64,000 bases of DNA from Alphaproteobacteria bacterium HGW-Alphaproteobacteria-3 (GTDB taxonomy: Bacteria > Pseudomonadota > Alphaproteobacteria > Parvibaculales > Parvibaculaceae), in NCBI GenBank assembly GCA_002842875.1, contig PHEF01000002.1, forward strand, positions 1 to 64,000, read 5' to 3'. The notes under the pieces were generated by a model. It searched no databases. It was given only the letters and a program-made list of their open reading frames with translations, and was not told the DNA's origin. Both the position numbers and the translations under genes were made by a program. This document shows, one piece after another, positions 37,637-45,863 of the stretch. The first letter of the stretch is position 1. The number at the start of each line of letters is the position of its first letter.

Positions 37637-39055
37637 TCAGTCGGCCGGCTGGTCGGCAATGCCGCCCGCCGATCCCACCTGCGCGACGGCCGCCGCGGCG
37701 TCGCTCGCATTGTGCGGCGCGTGAACGCCGTCACGTTCCTCGATCTTCCGGCGCAGATCGAGCTGCGCCTTGCGGTCGAGCGGGAAACCCCACATCACCA
37801 TTGCCGCCGCCAGCATGACGATCGCGGGCAGCGTCACATACATCGCCATGAACAGATTGAGCGTTTCGGGCGTGTTCTCGGCCCCGGGCGTAAATTTGAT
37901 GAAGTCGAGCAGGGGGTAGGTAATGCCGACCGCAAGCGCCGCGCCCACCTTGGCCGTCATGCTCAGCAGCGAATAATAGAGGCCGGTGCGCCGCTGGCCG
38001 GTTTCCAGATAGTCCGTATCGATGACGTCGGCCATGATCGAACGCAGCAGGAAGGAGCCCGCGCCATAGGCGATGCCGTAAAGCGAATTGCCGATGAAGA
38101 GCCACCAGAATTCGCCGCGCGGAAAGAACACCACGAGCGGCAGCGTCACCGCGCCATAAACCATCGCGATCGCAAGAGTCTTGTGCTTGCCCGCCATATG
38201 GCTGAGCCGGATCCAGCCCGGAATACCGACAAAGCCCGCGATGAAGTAGACGAGCAGCAGCAGGCTTGCCGACTTCGGCAGCTCCATCACATAAGAGGCA
38301 AAGAAGATGTAGAGCGATCCGGTGATCGCCGGTGCAATGTTCACGAGAAGATCGGCCGCCAGCACGCGCTGCAGAAGCCGGTTCTTCATGATGATTGCCC
38401 AGGCCCGCTTCCACGGAATTTGCTGGTGCTGTGTGCTCGGAAATTCAGGCGTCATCCACACCGCGAGAGCGATGGTGATCGGCAGCAGGATGATGATGAA
38501 CCAGCCCATCGCGGCGACCTTCTCGGCGCCGCCGGCGCCCGCCTCCGATACATTTTCGATGATGGCGGGCAGGGCGAGCACGGTGAACATGCCGAAGATG
38601 AGCAGGAACTCGCGCACGCCCTGGATGGTCGAGCGTTCGTTGTAGTCGGCTGAAAGTTCCGCCCCCCACGACATGTGCGAAATGGTAATCAGCGTCCAGC
38701 CGATATAAAGGAAGAACATCCATCCCGCGAGGTAGACCCAGGTCACCGGCGGGCTCGGCATGAAGAGCATGTAGGCCGAGACCATGAGGATCGGCGCCGA
38801 AATCACGATCCAGTGCCGCCGCCGTCCCCAGCGGGTCGGATACCGGTCCGACATCATCCCGAGAACCGGATCGGTGAACACGTCCCAGAACCGCGCCATC
38901 ATGAACACCGTGCCGACGACAGTGAGGCTCAGCCCCATGTCGTGTCCGTAGAATGGCGGCAGGTAGACGACGATCGGAAGGCCCAGCGCCGATATCGGGA
39001 TCGAGGGAAGCCCGAAAGCACCGATCTGAAGGCGTGTCACGCGGCGTTGGTTCAC
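37637..39055 (-). CDS. MFS transporter of the GPH (sodium:sugar symporter) type
   Basis: 472 residues from GTG 39055 with GAGGGAG upstream. About 12 membrane segments; MFS loop motif DPVLGMMSDRYPTRWGRRRHW between segments 2 and 3 marks the GPH/MFS_2 family. The substrate is unknown; related copies in alkane- and surfactant-degrading bacteria are also unassigned. Gap of 11 bases to mazG, so possibly co-transcribed. Confidence 0.88.
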   Translation of the reverse strand: MNQRRVTRLQIGAFGLPSIPISALGLPIVVYLPPFYGHDMGLSLTVVGTVFMMARFWDVFTDPVLGMMSDRYPTRWGRRRHWIVISAPILMVSAYMLFMPSPPVTWVYLAGWMFFLYIGWTLITISHMSWGAELSADYNERSTIQGVREFLLIFGMFTVLALPAIIENVSEAGAGGAEKVAAMGWFIIILLPITIALAVWMTPEFPSTQHQQIPWKRAWAIIMKNRLLQRVLAADLLVNIAPAITGSLYIFFASYVMELPKSASLLLLVYFIAGFVGIPGWIRLSHMAGKHKTLAIAMVYGAVTLPLVVFFPRGEFWWLFIGNSLYGIAYGAGSFLLRSIMADVIDTDYLETGQRRTGLYYSLLSMTAKVGAALAVGITYPLLDFIKFTPGAENTPETLNLFMAMYVTLPAIVMLAAAMVMWGFPLDRKAQLDLRRKIEERDGVHAPHNASDAAAAVAQVGSAGGIADQPAD

Positions 39056-39072
39056 TCGGCTTCTCCCTCGGA

Positions 39073-39082
39073 AACGATCGTT
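39073..39082. promoter_or_regulatory. Perfect 10-bp palindrome in front of the MFS gene
   Basis: AACGATCGTT, 18 bases upstream of the MFS GTG start (minus strand), in TetR-like operator style. No regulator is adjacent, so the link is speculative. The remaining gap to 39249 shows no gene. Confidence 0.3.
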
Positions 39083-39249
39083 CGCGCCGTTTCGGCGCCC
39101 ATGCCTTTCGGCGGGTCTGTCTCGCCCGTCGCGGCAGGTTTATTGATTATTTGTCAGCGCCGCTAAGGAAACCGATTGCACCCCGGATGTCCATGAATTT
39201 CGTGGGGTATACGGCCGCATTCCGCCAGATGAAATTCCCCGCGAAATCC

Positions 39250-39900
39250 TCAGGCGAAATTCTCGTCCGCGACGAAGGGATTGGTCCGCCGCTCGACGCC
39301 GAAGGTCGAAAGCGGACCATGGCCGGGCACGAAAGTGACGTCGTCGCCGAGCGGCCAGAGCCTTTCCCGGATCGAGGCGACAAGGGCGCCGTGATCGCCC
39401 CTCGGAAAGTCTGTCCGGCCGATCGAGCCCTGAAAGAGAACGTCGCCGACAATGGCAAGCCGCGATGGCTCGTGGAAGAAGACGACATGTCCCGGCGTGT
39501 GGCCGGGGCAGTGACGCACGTCGAGGGTGAGCCCGGCGAACTCCACCTTGTCGCCATCCTTGAGCCAGCGGTCCGGCCGGAAGCCGCCCACCGGCGGGAA
39601 GCCGTATTTCGCGGCCTGTTCCGGCAGCGCCTCGATCAGGAAGAGGTCGTCCTCATGCGGCCCCTCGACGGGCACGCCCAGCTCGCGGGCAAGATCGCCG
39701 GCCGCCGCCGCGTGGTCGAGATGGCCATGTGTCAGCAGAACCTTCTCGATCGTCACGCCGATCTCGGCCGCCGCCTGCTTGATCCGCTCGAGATCGCCGC
39801 CCGGATCGCTCACGGCGCCGCGCATGGTCTCGTCGTTCCACAAAAGCGTGCAGTTCTGCTGAAACGGGGTGACGGGGAGAATGGCGGCTTTCAAGCCCAT
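39250..39900 (-). CDS. MBL-fold metallo-hydrolase (glyoxalase II-like)
   Basis: 216 residues. The metal motif THGHLDHAAA, with later His in RHCPGHTPGHV and Asp in AIVGDVLFQGSIGRTDF, matches the GloB-like hydrolase group of small MBL proteins. Probably a thioester hydrolase; the exact substrate is unclear. Confidence 0.88.
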   Translation of the reverse strand: MGLKAAILPVTPFQQNCTLLWNDETMRGAVSDPGGDLERIKQAAAEIGVTIEKVLLTHGHLDHAAAAGDLARELGVPVEGPHEDDLFLIEALPEQAAKYGFPPVGGFRPDRWLKDGDKVEFAGLTLDVRHCPGHTPGHVVFFHEPSRLAIVGDVLFQGSIGRTDFPRGDHGALVASIRERLWPLGDDVTFVPGHGPLSTFGVERRTNPFVADENFA

Positions 39901-40104
39901 GGCGGAAACTCGTTCGCTTGTGGAATGTCGATGGGCGGAAAGGTAGGGGCTCGCCCGGCGCTTGTCGACCTTGCCAGCATCGGTGCCGGGAGGCGCTCAA
40001 CAAAAGTCCGGACATATGACTGAGATCAAGGAGTCAGGTTGCCGCATAGCGCATTCTCATCGGCATCTGAAGGCATGAGCGTCTTTATGTGGAGGAGGAA
40101 CGAT

Positions 40105-40392
40105 ATGAACATGCGGATCGCAGCGGCACGTTTTCCCGTTTCAATCCTGGCCGCCATCTCACCCTCTCTTGTCGGGCCCATGCCCGAGACCGAAACGGAG
40201 GCGCGGGAACGCCATGCGCTATTCCTCGTGCCGCTCTGGGTTGCCATCGGCATCGCCGGCGGCGCGATGCTGTTGCCCTTGTATGGCCATGAAGCAGAAG
40301 TGCTTCCTGCGCTTGTTTTCCTCGTCATCTGCCCGCTCCTGGTCGCCGGCGTTCTGTTGATGGAAGACGGCGACATTGACGCCGGCTCGTGA
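40105..40392 (+). CDS. Small two-TM membrane protein, unknown
   Basis: 95 residues from ATG 40105, chosen for a strong GGAGGAGG site 6 bases upstream; an ATG at 40075 is a weaker choice. Two hydrophobic segments (about 39-57 and 62-82) and an acidic C-terminus. A weak FNR/FixK-like site (ATGAC-N4-ATCAA at 40016-40029) lies 76 bases upstream, and the FixLJK cluster follows, so oxygen regulation is possible. Confidence 0.55.
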   Translation: MNMRIAAARFPVSILAAISPSLVGPMPETETEARERHALFLVPLWVAIGIAGGAMLLPLYGHEAEVLPALVFLVICPLLVAGVLLMEDGDIDAGS

Positions 40393-40440
40393 CGCGGCGC
40401 GCTTCTTCGGAAACGTGCCGCATGCGGTGGAGAGACCGAA

Positions 40441-40779
40441 ATGCTCACGCTCGATCCGGAGAAGGTCTGCCACATCGTCGTGAAGGCGAGAGCTTTCGGC
40501 GCGAAAGAAGAAATCGGCGATCCCGCAAGGCGGGAACTGCTTGAGTTCATCAGAAGCCTCGATACGGACGAGCAGATCGAACTTGTTGCGCTTTGCTGGC
40601 TTGGCCGCGCCACCTACAGCCGCGACGAATGGGACGAGGCGTTGTCGGAAGCAGAAGCCGCGCACAACGAACGAACGGCGGAATATCTGCTCCGTTTGCC
40701 GCTGCTCGCCGACGATCTGGAGAAAGGCCTCGCCGCGTTTGGCGAAAACGGCAAAAAGGTCGACAGCCGCAATCCCTGA
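40441..40779 (+). CDS. DUF3775 family protein
   Basis: 112 residues: LTLDPEKVCHIVVKARAFGAKEE at the start and DEQIELVALCWLGRATYSRDEWDEAL in the middle match DUF3775, a small cytoplasmic alpha-helical family in alphaproteobacteria with no assigned role. It precedes fixL by 111 bases; an ACACC/GGTGT repeat lies in that gap. Confidence 0.75.
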   Translation: MLTLDPEKVCHIVVKARAFGAKEEIGDPARRELLEFIRSLDTDEQIELVALCWLGRATYSRDEWDEALSEAEAAHNERTAEYLLRLPLLADDLEKGLAAFGENGKKVDSRNP

Positions 40780-40890
40780 AATTCCGCCGCGTCGGGCGCG
40801 TCCCGCATCGGGAAGGCGCTCCGGCCGCGCCACAACTTGTATTCACACCGTTCCGGGTGTTAATTTCCTTCCCGAAATCACTGGTTTGGG

Positions 40891-42039
40891 ATGGGGATGG
40901 ACAAGCACCTGAACCTGCCATTCGGGGAAGCGGAGAACGCGGCGCTTTTTCGTCTGCTCGTATCGACAGCCGTTGACGGCATTCTGGTAATCGACGAGGC
41001 GGGGAAGGTGCGCCTCTACAACGAAGCCTGCGAGCGGCTGTTCGGCTACGAGCCCGGCGAAGTTCTCGGCTGCAATGTCAGCATGCTCATGCCAACCCCC
41101 TACCGCGAGGAGCATGACGGCTATCTGACCAACTACCGCACGACCGGTGAGCGCAGGATCATCGGCATCGGCCGCGAAGTTATGGCGCAGCGCAAAGACG
41201 GTTCCGTCTTCCCCATTTATCTCTCCGTCGGCGAAGGCATGTTCGATGGATTGCCCCTGTTCGTCGGCATCGTTCACGACATCAGCGCGCGCCAATCGGC
41301 CTCCCGGAAGCTTCAGGAGCTGCAGTCGGAGTTGATGCATGTGTCGCGGCTCAACGAGATGGGACACATGTCGTCCGCGCTTGCGCATGAGTTGAACCAG
41401 CCCCTCGCCGCCATCATGAATTACCTGCGGGCTGCGCAGCGAACGGTGGGCGCTGTGGAAGACGCCTCTGTCGTCCGCGCAAGCGAGATGATGGAGAAGG
41501 CTCTTGAGCAGACGAGCAGGGCGGGGCAAATCATCAAGAGGCTGCGCGAATTCACCGAAAAGCGGGATACCAGCCGGACGGTCGAATCCCTGAACCGGGT
41601 GATCGAGGAAGCCATCGAACTGGCGCTTGTCGGTGCGGCGGTGCTCGACGTGAAGATCCAGAAGTCATTCGCGGAGGATCTCCCGGACATATTCGTCGAC
41701 AGGATTCAAATTCAGCAGGTCGTTCTGAATCTCGTTCGCAACGCCGTCGAAGCCATGGAGGAAGTGTCGATCCGTAGGCTGACGGTTGTAACGCGAATGA
41801 ACGGGGAGGGGCACGTTCAGGCCAGTTTTCTGGACACGGGCCCCGGCATGCCCGATGAAGTGATCCGGCGTCTGTTCGAGGCTTTCGTGACCACCAAGGA
41901 AAACGGAATGGGCATAGGCCTCTCCATATGCCGCTCCATCGTCGAGGCGCATGGCGGCCGCCTCTGGATGGAACCCGCACCCGGCGGCGGCACGGAGTTC
42001 CACTTTTCATTGCCCCCGCAGTCGCCCTCAAGCCTGTGA
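40891..42039 (+). CDS. fixL: FixL-like haem-PAS oxygen-sensor histidine kinase
   Basis: 382 residues, soluble. A single PAS domain (about 20-135) keeps the FixL haem-ligand histidine (His75 in REEHDGYLTN, equal to His200 of Bradyrhizobium FixL) and the Ile90 and Arg95 positions (Ile215, Arg220), but Arg206 is Asn81 and His214 is Arg89. Kinase: His166 in SALAHELNQPLAAIMNYL, then LVRNAVEAM and GMGIGLSICRSIVEAHGG. Lacks the extra N-terminal PAS and membrane parts seen in some FixL proteins. Pairs with fixJ 5 bases downstream. Confidence 0.88.
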   Translation: MGMDKHLNLPFGEAENAALFRLLVSTAVDGILVIDEAGKVRLYNEACERLFGYEPGEVLGCNVSMLMPTPYREEHDGYLTNYRTTGERRIIGIGREVMAQRKDGSVFPIYLSVGEGMFDGLPLFVGIVHDISARQSASRKLQELQSELMHVSRLNEMGHMSSALAHELNQPLAAIMNYLRAAQRTVGAVEDASVVRASEMMEKALEQTSRAGQIIKRLREFTEKRDTSRTVESLNRVIEEAIELALVGAAVLDVKIQKSFAEDLPDIFVDRIQIQQVVLNLVRNAVEAMEEVSIRRLTVVTRMNGEGHVQASFLDTGPGMPDEVIRRLFEAFVTTKENGMGIGLSICRSIVEAHGGRLWMEPAPGGGTEFHFSLPPQSPSSL

Positions 42040-42044
42040 GCCCG

Positions 42045-42665
42045 ATGGAGAAGATTTTCGTCATAGACGACGACGATGCCGTTCGGGCATCGCTCTGCGC
42101 CTTGCTGGAAGCCGCCGGCTTCGGCGTTGCGGCCTTTGCCTCTGCGGTCGCCTTCCTCGGAAGCTATTCGGCGGATATGGCGGGATGCATCGTCGCCGAC
42201 ATTCGCATGCCGGAAATGGACGGTCTCGAATTGCAGCAGGAACTGGCGCGCCGCCGCGCCCGTCTGCCGCTCATCGCCATGACCGGGCATGGCGACGTGC
42301 CGCTCGCCGTGCGGGCCATGAAGGAGGGCGCGGTCGATTTCATCGAGAAGCCGTTCGACGCGGACGATTTGCTAGCCGCCATTGAGCGGGCGCTGGAGAT
42401 ATCGCGGAGCCGTCCGGCAGGTCCGCCCGGCCAGGACGTCCTCGCGCTGGTGGAAAGCCTCACCGCCCGCGAGAAACAGGTTCTCGAACATCTCGTCGCC
42501 GGTCACCCCAACAAGGTCATCGCCTACGAACTCGATATCTCTCCGCGGACGGTCGAGGTTCACCGTGCGCATCTGATGGAGAAGATGAAGGTCAGGAGCC
42601 TGCCCGAGGTCGTGAGGATCGCGCTCGCGGCCGGCGTCGTTCCCGCGGAGAAAAAGACAGGTTAG
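42045..42665 (+). CDS. fixJ: Response regulator FixJ
   Basis: 206 residues from ATG 42045. Receiver with Asp52 (GCIVADIRMPEMDG) and a LuxR-type HTH (LTAREKQVLEHLVAGHPNKVIAYELDISPRTVEVHRAHLMEKM). Activated by FixL at low oxygen; expected to drive the FNR-like fixK gene nearby. Overall match to FixJ is strong. Confidence 0.92.
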   Translation: MEKIFVIDDDDAVRASLCALLEAAGFGVAAFASAVAFLGSYSADMAGCIVADIRMPEMDGLELQQELARRRARLPLIAMTGHGDVPLAVRAMKEGAVDFIEKPFDADDLLAAIERALEISRSRPAGPPGQDVLALVESLTAREKQVLEHLVAGHPNKVIAYELDISPRTVEVHRAHLMEKMKVRSLPEVVRIALAAGVVPAEKKTG

Positions 42666-42755
42666 GTCGACCCCGTAAAACTACGGATACAGCGGCGTCT
42701 GCGGCGCTGCTACCTTCCGCCTGCGGCGCAATGCAGGCCGCGAAGGTATTGTGAA

Positions 42756-43163
42756 ATGCAGCTGTCGCCGTCAAGTTCGCCAACCATCTACGTCGTCGAC
42801 GATGATGACGCCGTGCGTGAATCCGTGCGCTTTCTTCTCGAATCCTTCGGCATGACGGTGCGCGACTACGCGGATGCCCAGGCGTTCATCGATGCCGAAA
42901 AACCCGAAGGCCATCTGCAGGGCAGGAATTGCTGCCTTCTCCTCGATCTCCACATGCCTGACATGAGCGGGGCCGATCTCCTCGAACATTTGCAGGCGTC
43001 GGGCATCCCCATTCCCGCCATCGTTCTGACCGGCCGGTCGAGCGTGTCTCTGCGCGAGCGTGTGGCGCGTGCCGGCGCGCTCGTCCTCCTTGAGAAGCCG
43101 GCGGAAGAAGGCGATCTCACGCGTGAAATCGCGCGCGCACTCGCCATCGCATCGGGCGACTGA
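42756..43163 (+). CDS. Single-domain response regulator (FixJ-receiver-like)
   Basis: 135 residues, receiver only: IYVVDDDDAVRESVRFLLESFGM, phospho-acceptor Asp64 in LLLDLHMPDMSG, and switch residues in PAIVLTGR and EKPAEEGDL. Has no output domain. In FixLJ loci such proteins can dampen the kinase (as FixT does) or compete for phosphate; that role is inferred. The 90-base gap to fixJ contains an ACTACGG element. Confidence 0.8.
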   Translation: MQLSPSSSPTIYVVDDDDAVRESVRFLLESFGMTVRDYADAQAFIDAEKPEGHLQGRNCCLLLDLHMPDMSGADLLEHLQASGIPIPAIVLTGRSSVSLRERVARAGALVLLEKPAEEGDLTREIARALAIASGD

Positions 43164-43307
43164 CAACTGAACCGTCCCGTTTTGGATGCGATGACGCGGC
43201 GTCTCTACGGGTTTTCCCTGAATACTGGCGAACCGTCTCCCGTGGCATCGTTTCATCGTTCCGTCGAACCGGCGTCTTTTCAGCCGGATCACATGAAGGG
43301 GTAGCTC

Positions 43308-44060
43308 ATGTCCATCGGCACGAAAGTCTTCAAGCCCGCGACATCCGCTCAGGCGCCGGATATGGGCGGTCTCGCCGCCATTCTCGGGGCGAACGGAATG
43401 TCCGGCAATGCGGAAAGCCGGGCCGGGGGCAGGGTGTCGGGCTTCCCTGCGGCGGGCGCGGTGTTCGCGTTCGAAAGAAACCAGGCCATCTTCTCCGACG
43501 GCGATCCGGCGCGCTCCTTTTACAAGGTAACGAGCGGATCGGTGCGTCTGTGCAAGCTCTTCGCCGATGGCCGCCGTCAGATCGCGGGCTTCTGCTTTCC
43601 CGGCGAATATTTCGGGCTCGCCTGGCAGGGTAACGAATATGCGCTGACCGCCGAGGCGATGAGCGATACCACGGTCGTGCGCTTCCCGCAGCACTGCCTC
43701 GCCGATCTTGACCGAAGCTCCGCCGGGTTCCGTTCGCATCTCGTATCGCTGCTCTGCGGCGAGCTTTCGCTGGCGCAGAACCACCTCCTGATGCTCGGCC
43801 GCCAGACGGTGAAGGAACGCGTCGCAACCTTCCTGCTGATGATGCTCGACCGGCGCGGCCAGGAGCGCAGGGACAGCGTCATGCTCGACCTCCACATGGG
43901 ACGTCAGGACATCGCCGACTATCTCGGCCTGACGATCGAAACGGTCTGCCGGACGATCAGCGATCTCAAGCGCGCGGGCATCCTCGGCGTTCCCGGACCG
44001 CGCGAAATCCTCGTGAAGAATATCCGCCTGCTGCAGGCCACCGCGAACGGCGAAGCCTGA
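43308..44060 (+). CDS. fixK: FixK-type Crp/Fnr regulator
   Basis: 250 residues. Cyclic-nucleotide-like N-terminal fold (GAVFAFERNQAIFSDGDPARSFYKVTSGSVRL) without the cysteine cluster of FNR, and a C-terminal HTH with recognition helix GLTIETVCRTISDLKRAGIL, of the E-xxx-R kind that reads TTGAT-N4-ATCAA sites. Under FixLJ control in known systems; it would drive high-affinity oxidase genes elsewhere in the genome. Confidence 0.88.
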   Translation: MSIGTKVFKPATSAQAPDMGGLAAILGANGMSGNAESRAGGRVSGFPAAGAVFAFERNQAIFSDGDPARSFYKVTSGSVRLCKLFADGRRQIAGFCFPGEYFGLAWQGNEYALTAEAMSDTTVVRFPQHCLADLDRSSAGFRSHLVSLLCGELSLAQNHLLMLGRQTVKERVATFLLMMLDRRGQERRDSVMLDLHMGRQDIADYLGLTIETVCRTISDLKRAGILGVPGPREILVKNIRLLQATANGEA

Positions 44061-44160
44061 GCTGCCGCCATTGCCCGCGTCCCAGTGGCCGCATTCCAGC
44101 GCCTTGGGATCGGCGGGGGACCGCCGCCACGCGCCCCAAAACCTCATACCCATTTCGCCG

Positions 44161-44174
44161 ATAATATATATTAT
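44161..44174. promoter_or_regulatory. Perfect 14-bp AT palindrome in a gene-free stretch
   Basis: ATAATATATATTAT lies between two convergent 3' ends (fixK ends at 44060, the metallo-hydrolase gene at 44242). The 181-base stretch holds no convincing gene and no clear U-run terminator; a GACCGC/GCGGTC pair (44191-44223) is the only hairpin candidate. Confidence 0.3.
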
Positions 44175-44241
44175 GAAGAATAATCAAGTGACCGCGCAAC
44201 CTTCGGTGCGGCCCGGTGCGGTCTTGATACGGTCTGAGCGT

Positions 44242-45060
44242 CTACAGCGTGAATTCGATCTGCATGCCGTCGAAGGCCGGCCGCACATCTTCGGGAAGCC
44301 GCGCCGCCAGCTCCGCATAGTCGAGATCGACATGCATGTTGGTGAGCACGCCTTGAGGCACGCCCGCGCGCGTCAGCCAGCCCAGCGCCATCTCCACATG
44401 GGCATGCGTCGGATGCGGCGTATAGCGCAGCGCATCGACAATCCAGCAATCTATTCCGTCGAGTAGCGCAAAACTCTCATCCGGTATGCCAACGGCATCC
44501 GCCGAGTAAGCCAGCGGCCCGAAGCGGAAACCGAGCGAGCGGATATTGCCGTGGTCCTGGTCGAACGGCATGACTTCGATCGTGCCCCCCGGGCCCTCGA
44601 TGTGGATGGCGTGTCCCGGTTTTTCGATCAGGTGATCGTTGAGGATCGCCGGATAACCCGAGCCCGGCTTCTCGTGGAAGCAGTAGCCGAAGCGCGACAG
44701 CAGCGTCTCATGCGTCGGCCGGTCCATCCAGCAATCGACGCGGCGGCGCTTGTTGATGGCCAGCATCCGCAGATCGTCGATCCCGTGGCACTGGTCGGCA
44801 TGGTCATGCGTGAAGAGAACCGCGTCCGCCCAGCCGATCTTCGCATCGATAAGCTGCTCGCGCATGTCGGGCGACGTGTCCACAAGCACGACGGTTTTCG
44901 CCGTCGGGTCCTTGTCCCATTGCTCGATCAGCAGCGAGCACCGCCGCCGTTTGTTCTTCGGTTCGTGGGGGTCGCAGGCGCCCCAGAAAGGCCCGCCAAT
45001 GCCGGGCCGGGGCACGCCGCCGGACGAGCCGCAGCCGAGGATTGTCGCGCGCAGCTTCAT
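44242..45060 (-). CDS. MBL-fold metallo-hydrolase, PhnP-like
   Basis: 272 residues. GCGSSGGVPRPGIGGPFWGACDP at the start, metal motif FTHDHADQCHGIDDLR, and a C-terminal NMHVDLDYAEL. This matches the PhnP / phosphodiesterase-like MBL group that alphaproteobacteria carry next to tatD and metG. Cyclic phosphate diester hydrolysis is the likely chemistry. Overlaps the tatD stop (ATGA-type). Confidence 0.88.
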   Translation of the reverse strand: MKLRATILGCGSSGGVPRPGIGGPFWGACDPHEPKNKRRRCSLLIEQWDKDPTAKTVVLVDTSPDMREQLIDAKIGWADAVLFTHDHADQCHGIDDLRMLAINKRRRVDCWMDRPTHETLLSRFGYCFHEKPGSGYPAILNDHLIEKPGHAIHIEGPGGTIEVMPFDQDHGNIRSLGFRFGPLAYSADAVGIPDESFALLDGIDCWIVDALRYTPHPTHAHVEMALGWLTRAGVPQGVLTNMHVDLDYAELAARLPEDVRPAFDGMQIEFTL

Positions 45061-45863
45061 GGCCGCAGCACCGCTTCCGGCGGAACGCGGGCAAAGAGCT
45101 TCAGGAAATTCGCGGTCGTCGCCTCGGCGAGTTCCGCCGCCGTCACGCCTTTGATCTCGGCGAGCCTGGCGGCCGTATGAACGACGAAGCCCGGCTCGTT
45201 GCGCTGGCCGCGCTTCGGCACCGGCGCGAGATAAGGCGCATCGGTCTCGACCAGCAGCCGCTCCATTGGAATCCTCGCCGCCGTCTCGCGCAGGCTCTCC
45301 GCATTCTTGAAGGTCACGATCCCTGAAAAGGAAACGTAAAGCCCGAGTTTGATAGCCTTTTCAGCAAGTTCCGGCCCAGAGCTGAAGCAATGCAGGAGGC
45401 CCGGGAAAGCGCCCTCCTCCATTTCCTCATCCAGAATGTGAGCCGTGTCCGCGTCCGCGTCGCGCGTATGCACGATGAGCGGCAGCCCCGTCTCGCGCGC
45501 CGCCGCGATATGCGCGCGGAAATTCCGCTGCTGCGCCTCGCGCGGAGAATGCTCGTAGAAATAGTCGAGCCCCGTCTCGCCGATGCCGACGACCTTCGGA
45601 TGCTTCGCGAGCGCCACCAGTGTCGCCATGTCCGTCTCGGGTTCGCTCGCCGCCTCATGCGGATGAATGCCAACGGTGCAGAACACATGCGGAAAGCGTT
45701 CCGCCACCGCCCTCACCCGGTCGAACGCGCTCACCTTGGTCGAGATCGTCACCATCAGCCCGACGCCCGCCGCATGCGCGCGCGCCACCACCTCGTCGAC
45801 TTCCGGCCCGAAATCGGGAAAGTCGAGATGGCAATGGCTGTCCACAAGCACCGGCAGCGTCAT
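45057..45863 (-). CDS. TatD family metal-dependent hydrolase
   Basis: 268 residues. TIM-barrel with metal motifs DSHCHLDFPDF, GETGLDYFY, LLHCFSSG, and LLVETDAPYLAPVPKRG. Probable 3'-5' exonuclease or deoxyribonuclease. ATG 45863 overlaps the metG stop (ATGA), and the stop overlaps the PhnP-like gene, so metG-tatD-MBL is one operon. Confidence 0.95.
   Translation of the reverse strand: MTLPVLVDSHCHLDFPDFGPEVDEVVARAHAAGVGLMVTISTKVSAFDRVRAVAERFPHVFCTVGIHPHEAASEPETDMATLVALAKHPKVVGIGETGLDYFYEHSPREAQQRNFRAHIAAARETGLPLIVHTRDADADTAHILDEEMEEGAFPGLLHCFSSGPELAEKAIKLGLYVSFSGIVTFKNAESLRETAARIPMERLLVETDAPYLAPVPKRGQRNEPGFVVHTAARLAEIKGVTAAELAEATTANFLKLFARVPPEAVLRP

Noticed and set aside
42666-43307. FixJ-binding sites upstream of the receiver gene and fixK
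   Set aside because: CTACGG occurs in both gaps but I cannot match a full FixJ consensus by eye.
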